DNA of 9,638 bases from Bacteroidales bacterium UBA5621 (GTDB lineage: Bacteria > Bacteroidota > Bacteroidia > Bacteroidales > VadinHA17): assembly GCA_002424525.1 (NCBI GenBank), contig DIKJ01000162.1, positions 1 to 9,638 of the forward strand. The letters run 5' to 3'. Shown piece by piece: positions 6,718-9,638 of this stretch (the first letter of the stretch is position 1; every line of letters starts with the position of its first letter). The translations under genes and the position numbers were made by a program. The notes below the pieces were generated by a model. It was not told the origin of the DNA. It saw only the letters and a program-made list of their open reading frames with translations, and did not search any database.

Positions 6718-7545
6718 TTATCTGGTGGCGCTCCACTCTCTGGTGTTCCCGCCTGATGAGACTGTCCCTGACATTTTATTGCCGGAAACACGGCCGGTAT
6801 AGGCTGCTCCGTCTATCGTAAAGGTTATCCTGTCACCGCGAAGCCTCCCGTCATTAACCTTCGAGACTTTGTCATTCGCTGTAAGTTCTCCCTGCAGGAA
6901 CTGGTATTCCTGAACCAGGACCAGATCACCCTGACCAAGTTTCCACTTGCCTTGAGCCTTGGCGGGCACGATCCATAAGAGGGCATTGTTCCAGCTGTTC
7001 CAGTTGTTATCGGTGGTAACCTCGTAATCGGGTTCCCAGTCACCCATCGTAAAAGTGTTGGAGACAACCCTCGTTCCGGGCTTCAGCTCAAGCAGTCGGG
7101 GCCTCAGCTTGAGGTTGATCTCAGGAAGCAGGAACATAGTGATTACTGTGGCCTCCGAAAGATCGACCTCGTAAAGGTCCGCCTCAATAAATTCAGTCCG
7201 GCTGGTTACCTTGGCTTCCTCTGCATTCTTCTTTGACAGGACAACCATTTCGGGATTATACTCAACCCCCCGTGCCCTTGCCCCAAGTTTTGCAGCTGTT
7301 ATTACGGTCCGCCCGTCTCCCGATCCGAGATCAATGACAAAATCCTTCGATGTAACTTCCGCTATGCTTAACATCTTATCAACCAGCTCCTGCGGTGTTG
7401 GCACCCACACTACATCCTTGCCCGCCTGTCCGACTTCAGGGACAAAACCCTTGTTCGTGTTTGTTATCTGTGAATATGCGGTGAGCGTCAGAAAAGCTAA
7501 TGACAACGTTGCTGCTGAGTGTTTCAATAAAACTGATGATTTCAT
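6718..7545 (-). CDS. Exported class I SAM methyltransferase-like protein with C-terminal beta domain
   Basis: A 275-residue protein with an N-terminal signal peptide (about 1-25, likely cleavage after AYS before Gln26), so it should leave the cytoplasm. Residues 45-195 form a Rossmann-type methyltransferase: WVPTPQELVDKML at 47-59, motif I DLGSGDG at 72-78, the acidic post-I position in GVEYN at 93-97, and motif IV-like FLLPEINLKLRP at 138-149. The WVPTP entry and the FLLPE-LKLRP segment resemble the FAM173/ATPSCKMT-like protein-lysine methyltransferase group and its bacterial relatives, though that is recall, not alignment. Residues about 199-275 are Gly/Thr-rich, probably beta strands, and are not part of that fold. 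Substrate is unknown. The export signal is odd because S-adenosylmethionine is made in the cytoplasm. It has its own probable promoter upstream. Confidence 0.8.
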   Translation of the reverse strand: MKSSVLLKHSAATLSLAFLTLTAYSQITNTNKGFVPEVGQAGKDVVWVPTPQELVDKMLSIAEVTSKDFVIDLGSGDGRTVITAAKLGARARGVEYNPEMVVLSKKNAEEAKVTSRTEFIEADLYEVDLSEATVITMFLLPEINLKLRPRLLELKPGTRVVSNTFTMGDWEPDYEVTTDNNWNSWNNALLWIVPAKAQGKWKLGQGDLVLVQEYQFLQGELTANDKVSKVNDGRLRGDRITFTIDGAAYTGRVSGNKMSGTVSSGGNTREWSATR

Positions 7546-7561
7546 TTTTTGGAATTTCGGG

Positions 7562-7593
7562 CTAAATTAGATCAGTTGTCTGGGAATAACAAA
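7562..7593 (-). promoter_or_regulatory. Probable promoter of the exported methyltransferase gene
   Basis: On the minus strand TTTG (7593-7590) is followed after 20 bases by TAATTTAG (7569-7562). That fits TTTG-N19/20-TAnnTTTG with a single mismatch in the -7 box. Transcription would start near 7557, giving a leader of about 12 nt before the ATG at 7545. The gene therefore probably does not need read-through from the oxidoreductase gene upstream. Confidence 0.5.
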
Positions 7594-7617
7594 TTGTGAC
7601 CCCCTTATTTTTTGTGC

Positions 7618-7635
7618 TGTTAAGAAAAATTAACA
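7618..7635 (-). terminator. Weak hairpin after the oxidoreductase gene
   Basis: TGTTAA (7618-7623) and TTAACA (7630-7635) are perfect complements around a 6-base loop, 58 bp past the oxidoreductase stop in the minus direction. The stem is short and AT-rich with no U-tract after it on the minus strand, so termination activity is doubtful. It sits just upstream of the methyltransferase promoter. Confidence 0.2.
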
Positions 7636-7693
7636 CTGTAATCCTGAATCATTGCAGGTGATGGTGGCTGATCCTGGTCTTACGTTGTTGTAT

Positions 7694-8818
7694 CTAAAGG
7701 ATTTCCGAAACGATATCACAGACATGCCCTGCAATTGCAAGGGATGAAGTCAGTCCCGGTGATTCTATCCCGATAAGGTTGATGAATCCCGGAAATCCTC
7801 TGCTGCTCTCTTCCCTTATATAAAAATCCCTTACCGGCTCCCCCGGCTTCTGAATTTTTGGCCGTATACCAGCCATATCAGGTGAAAGATCATCAAATTC
7901 AAGAAAAGGAAGGAACTTCCTGGCGGAAAGGTAGAATGCTTCCTGTTTCGCGGGATCTACTTTGTAATCATAAACGTTTGAATCAAGATAAGTTACATCT
8001 GGCCCCAGTTTTACTCCCCCTCCGGTATCGATGGTAACGTGGATTCCTATGCCCACAAGGTTATGAAGCGGCACAGGGTAGATCAGCCTGTTTACCAGTT
8101 TGTTTTTCGGCGGGTTAAGCCGGAAATATTCACCCTTGCAGAAGAGTATCCTGAGGCTTTCTTCATCCATCCCGGCCATCCGTGAAACCGTGTCTGACGT
8201 TAACCCGGCTGAATTGATAACTATCCCTGTTGTAAAAATGTAATCGTTTTTATCGGCATCCAGCAACCTTATTTCATAGCCATCCCTGATCTTTCTTATT
8301 CCGGTAACCTCACAATTGTAAACGATCTGGCCGCCGTTGTTCATCGTGTTGATCTCGTAACGCTTCATCAGGGAATGAGTATCAATAACACCCGTTGATG
8401 GAGAGTAGAGCGCCTTCAGTGCAAATACCGACGGTTCAAGTTCAGCGGTCTTACCTCTGTCCAGTTCAACCAGATCATCCACTCCGTTTCTGATAGCAGT
8501 TTCTCTTATTCCATCGATCACGGAGATCTCTTCTTCGGTTGTGGCAACGATCAGCTTCCCACAGCGGTTGAACGGAATATCATACTTCCGGCAGTAATCA
8601 TACAAAAGCTCTTTTCCCTCCACACAGAGCCTGGCTTTCAGGCTTCCTTCCGGATAATAGATCCCTGCATGGATCACCTCACTGTTCCGGCTGCTTGTCT
8701 CCTGCCCGAAAGTGGTGTGCTTCTCGATAAGGAAAAGATTATTGAATCTGCCTGATAGCTTTTCGGCAATAGCCAATCCCACCACACCTGCTCCGATAAC
8801 CGTTATTTCAGCATCCAT
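7694..8818 (-). CDS. FAD-dependent oxidoreductase, L-2-hydroxyglutarate oxidase/dehydrogenase-like
   Basis: A flavoprotein of the DAO superfamily that probably oxidises a 2-hydroxyacid such as L-2-hydroxyglutarate to the 2-keto acid, passing electrons to oxygen or the quinone pool. Numbered from the ATG at 8818 (374 aa): FAD-binding GAGVVG 9-14, the ribose-binding Glu32, the LhgO/L2HGDH signature SSRNSEVIHAGIYY 42-55, and the C-terminal IESPGLTSSLA 351-361 that closes the flavin site. No transmembrane segment is seen. The frame opens earlier, with ATGs at 8854 and 8830. I prefer 8818 because it places GxGxxG at the usual distance from the N-terminus, and because an exact TAnnTTTG box lies inside the longest version. 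The family is about 370-420 residues, so it is full length. Glycine, glycerol-3-phosphate or other hydroxyacid substrates cannot be excluded. I leave the symbol blank because lhgO function is not proven by motifs alone. Confidence 0.85.
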   Translation of the reverse strand: MDAEITVIGAGVVGLAIAEKLSGRFNNLFLIEKHTTFGQETSSRNSEVIHAGIYYPEGSLKARLCVEGKELLYDYCRKYDIPFNRCGKLIVATTEEEISVIDGIRETAIRNGVDDLVELDRGKTAELEPSVFALKALYSPSTGVIDTHSLMKRYEINTMNNGGQIVYNCEVTGIRKIRDGYEIRLLDADKNDYIFTTGIVINSAGLTSDTVSRMAGMDEESLRILFCKGEYFRLNPPKNKLVNRLIYPVPLHNLVGIGIHVTIDTGGGVKLGPDVTYLDSNVYDYKVDPAKQEAFYLSARKFLPFLEFDDLSPDMAGIRPKIQKPGEPVRDFYIREESSRGFPGFINLIGIESPGLTSSLAIAGHVCDIVSEIL

Positions 8819-8842
8819 GTAATCTTTCATCTTAAGGAGATA

Positions 8843-8850
8843 CAAATCTA
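8843..8850 (-). promoter_or_regulatory. -7 promoter box of the LhgO-like oxidoreductase
   Basis: TAGATTTG on the minus strand (8850-8843) is an exact TAnnTTTG. The upstream half is weak: the nearest TTG (8868-8866) is 15 bases away instead of about 19. A transcript would begin near 8838, which excludes the ATG at 8854 and leaves those at 8830 or 8818. Confidence 0.45.
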
Positions 8851-8914
8851 ACATATATCGTTTATCAATCGCTCCTTAATAATTCAGATTAAAATGGTTT
8901 CCGCGAAATTTTTA

Positions 8915-8922
8915 TAAATTTG
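8915..8922 (+). promoter_or_regulatory. -7 promoter box of the putative glycosidase lipoprotein gene
   Basis: TAAATTTG is an exact TAnnTTTG on the plus strand, 42 bases before the ATG at 8965. No good TTTG is seen at the -33 position, so an activator may be needed or the match may be chance in AT-rich DNA. The predicted leader of about 38 nt holds a small inverted repeat, AGGTT (8937-8941) with AACCT (8948-8952). Confidence 0.4.
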
Positions 8923-8964
8923 AGTTAATTATTTTCAGGTTGAGACTAACCTCATAACGGGAAC

Positions 8965-9638
8965 ATGAGACCGATTGCCGGATTTTGCATTGTATTTCTT
9001 TTCATAGGCTCCACTGCCTGTAAGGATAAGGGCAATCTTGACAGGTATGCCATCGTTACCCGGCATAATATTGAGAACAGCCTGATTGACAGCCTGAATT
9101 CACTCTCTGTCGGAAACGGGGAATTCGCTTTCACGGTTGATATAACCGGACTTCAGACATTCCCGGAGTTCCATGAAAAAGGAGTCTCTCTCGGAACCAT
9201 GTCAAACTGGGGGTGGCATACCGGTGAGAACCCTGAAAATTTCCAGCTGGCGGATGTGTATAAGACCTACCAGGTACATGGCAGGGAAATTGATTATGTC
9301 AGGCAATTCAGACCAAATGAGGATATAAGAAAAGCTGAGGCTTCCGAATGGCTCCGTACCAATCCGCATCGTATTCATCTTGGCATGATCGGACTCGAGA
9401 TTCTGAAAAGTGACGGAACCGAAATTACGATCGATGATGTGGCTGAGCCGGTGCAACGGCTCGATCTCTGGAGAGGGATTATTGACAGCAGGTTCAACGT
9501 TGAGGGCGTTCCTGTTCATGTTCAGACTCTCTGCCATCCGGATAAGGATATGATCGCAGTAAGGATCAGTTCCCCGCTTATTAAGGACAGGAGACTGAGG
9601 ATAAAGATTGAGTTTCCCCTCGGCATCCCATTGCCTGC
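8965..9638 (+). CDS. Putative lipoprotein related to six-hairpin glycosidases (N-terminal part)
   Basis: An open frame of 224 codons plus two bases runs off the right edge, so only the N-terminus is visible. Residues 1-18 are a hydrophobic signal ending in GSTAC, with Cys19 as the likely lipidated residue; the -3 position is Ser, so the lipobox is imperfect. The region 47-86 (SLSVGNGEFAFTVDITGLQ, then WGWHT) and the stretch 164-206 (QRLDLWRG, DSRF, VHVQTLCHP, IAVRISSPL) resemble the N-terminal beta-sandwich of GH65/GH95-like six-hairpin glycosidases, in which an LDL-x-G strand pattern leads to a V-x-H-P-D element. The catalytic (alpha/alpha)6 barrel would lie beyond the window, so activity cannot be judged. 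The start is supported by the signal sequence directly after the ATG; GGGA three bases upstream is a weak ribosome site. Divergent from the oxidoreductase gene. The family assignment is from memory of the pattern. Confidence 0.65.
   Translation, partial: MRPIAGFCIVFLFIGSTACKDKGNLDRYAIVTRHNIENSLIDSLNSLSVGNGEFAFTVDITGLQTFPEFHEKGVSLGTMSNWGWHTGENPENFQLADVYKTYQVHGREIDYVRQFRPNEDIRKAEASEWLRTNPHRIHLGMIGLEILKSDGTEITIDDVAEPVQRLDLWRGIIDSRFNVEGVPVHVQTLCHPDKDMIAVRISSPLIKDRRLRIKIEFPLGIPLP

Noticed and set aside
1..9638. A defence island, CRISPR array, mobile element or novel multi-gene system
   Set aside because: No repeat-spacer array, transposase, integrase, toxin-antitoxin pair or cluster of unknown genes is visible. 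The genes are mostly recognisable housekeeping functions with short ordinary gaps.

Overview
The window looks like ordinary chromosomal DNA from a member of the Bacteroidota, probably class Bacteroidia. Three things point there. The 286-residue primary sigma factor lacks region 1.1 and has the group's typical N-terminus. Promoters match the Bacteroidota consensus TTTG-N19-TAnnTTTG, and most starts lack a Shine-Dalgarno sequence. Base composition and coding style look even throughout, with no integrase, transposase, tRNA, rRNA or CRISPR array. Genus cannot be resolved from what is visible.

Layout, left to right. At the extreme left, two blocks of 7-bp tandem repeats (2-22 and 33-67) abut and overlap the stop codon of a minus-strand gene. 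A minus-strand pair follows: dapF (diaminopimelate epimerase, TTG start) and a secreted S9-type alpha/beta hydrolase, joined by a 4-bp ATGA overlap. Divergent from dapF is an HtrA/DegP-type serine protease (2127-3584). A bipartite inverted repeat, a near-perfect housekeeping promoter and a Shine-Dalgarno sequence then lead into the primary sigma factor gene rpoD (3717-4577). A perfect 24-bp palindrome separates rpoD from uvrB (4675-6705). uvrB converges, with 12 bp between stops, on a minus-strand gene for an exported class I methyltransferase-like protein (6718-7545). Upstream of that, also on the minus strand, is an LhgO-like FAD-dependent oxidoreductase (7694-8818). A divergent promoter region then leads to the 5' part of a putative lipoprotein related to six-hairpin glycosidases, which runs off the right edge.

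The genes are mostly single-function housekeeping units: cell-wall and lysine precursor synthesis, envelope protein quality control, transcription initiation, nucleotide excision repair and 2-hydroxyacid oxidation. I see no multi-gene defence, secretion or biosynthetic system. The points most worth a second look are the left-edge heptad repeats, the exported methyltransferase fold with an extra C-terminal domain, the rpoD promoter that fits the consensus of its own product, the rpoD-uvrB palindrome, and the dapF-hydrolase coupling.
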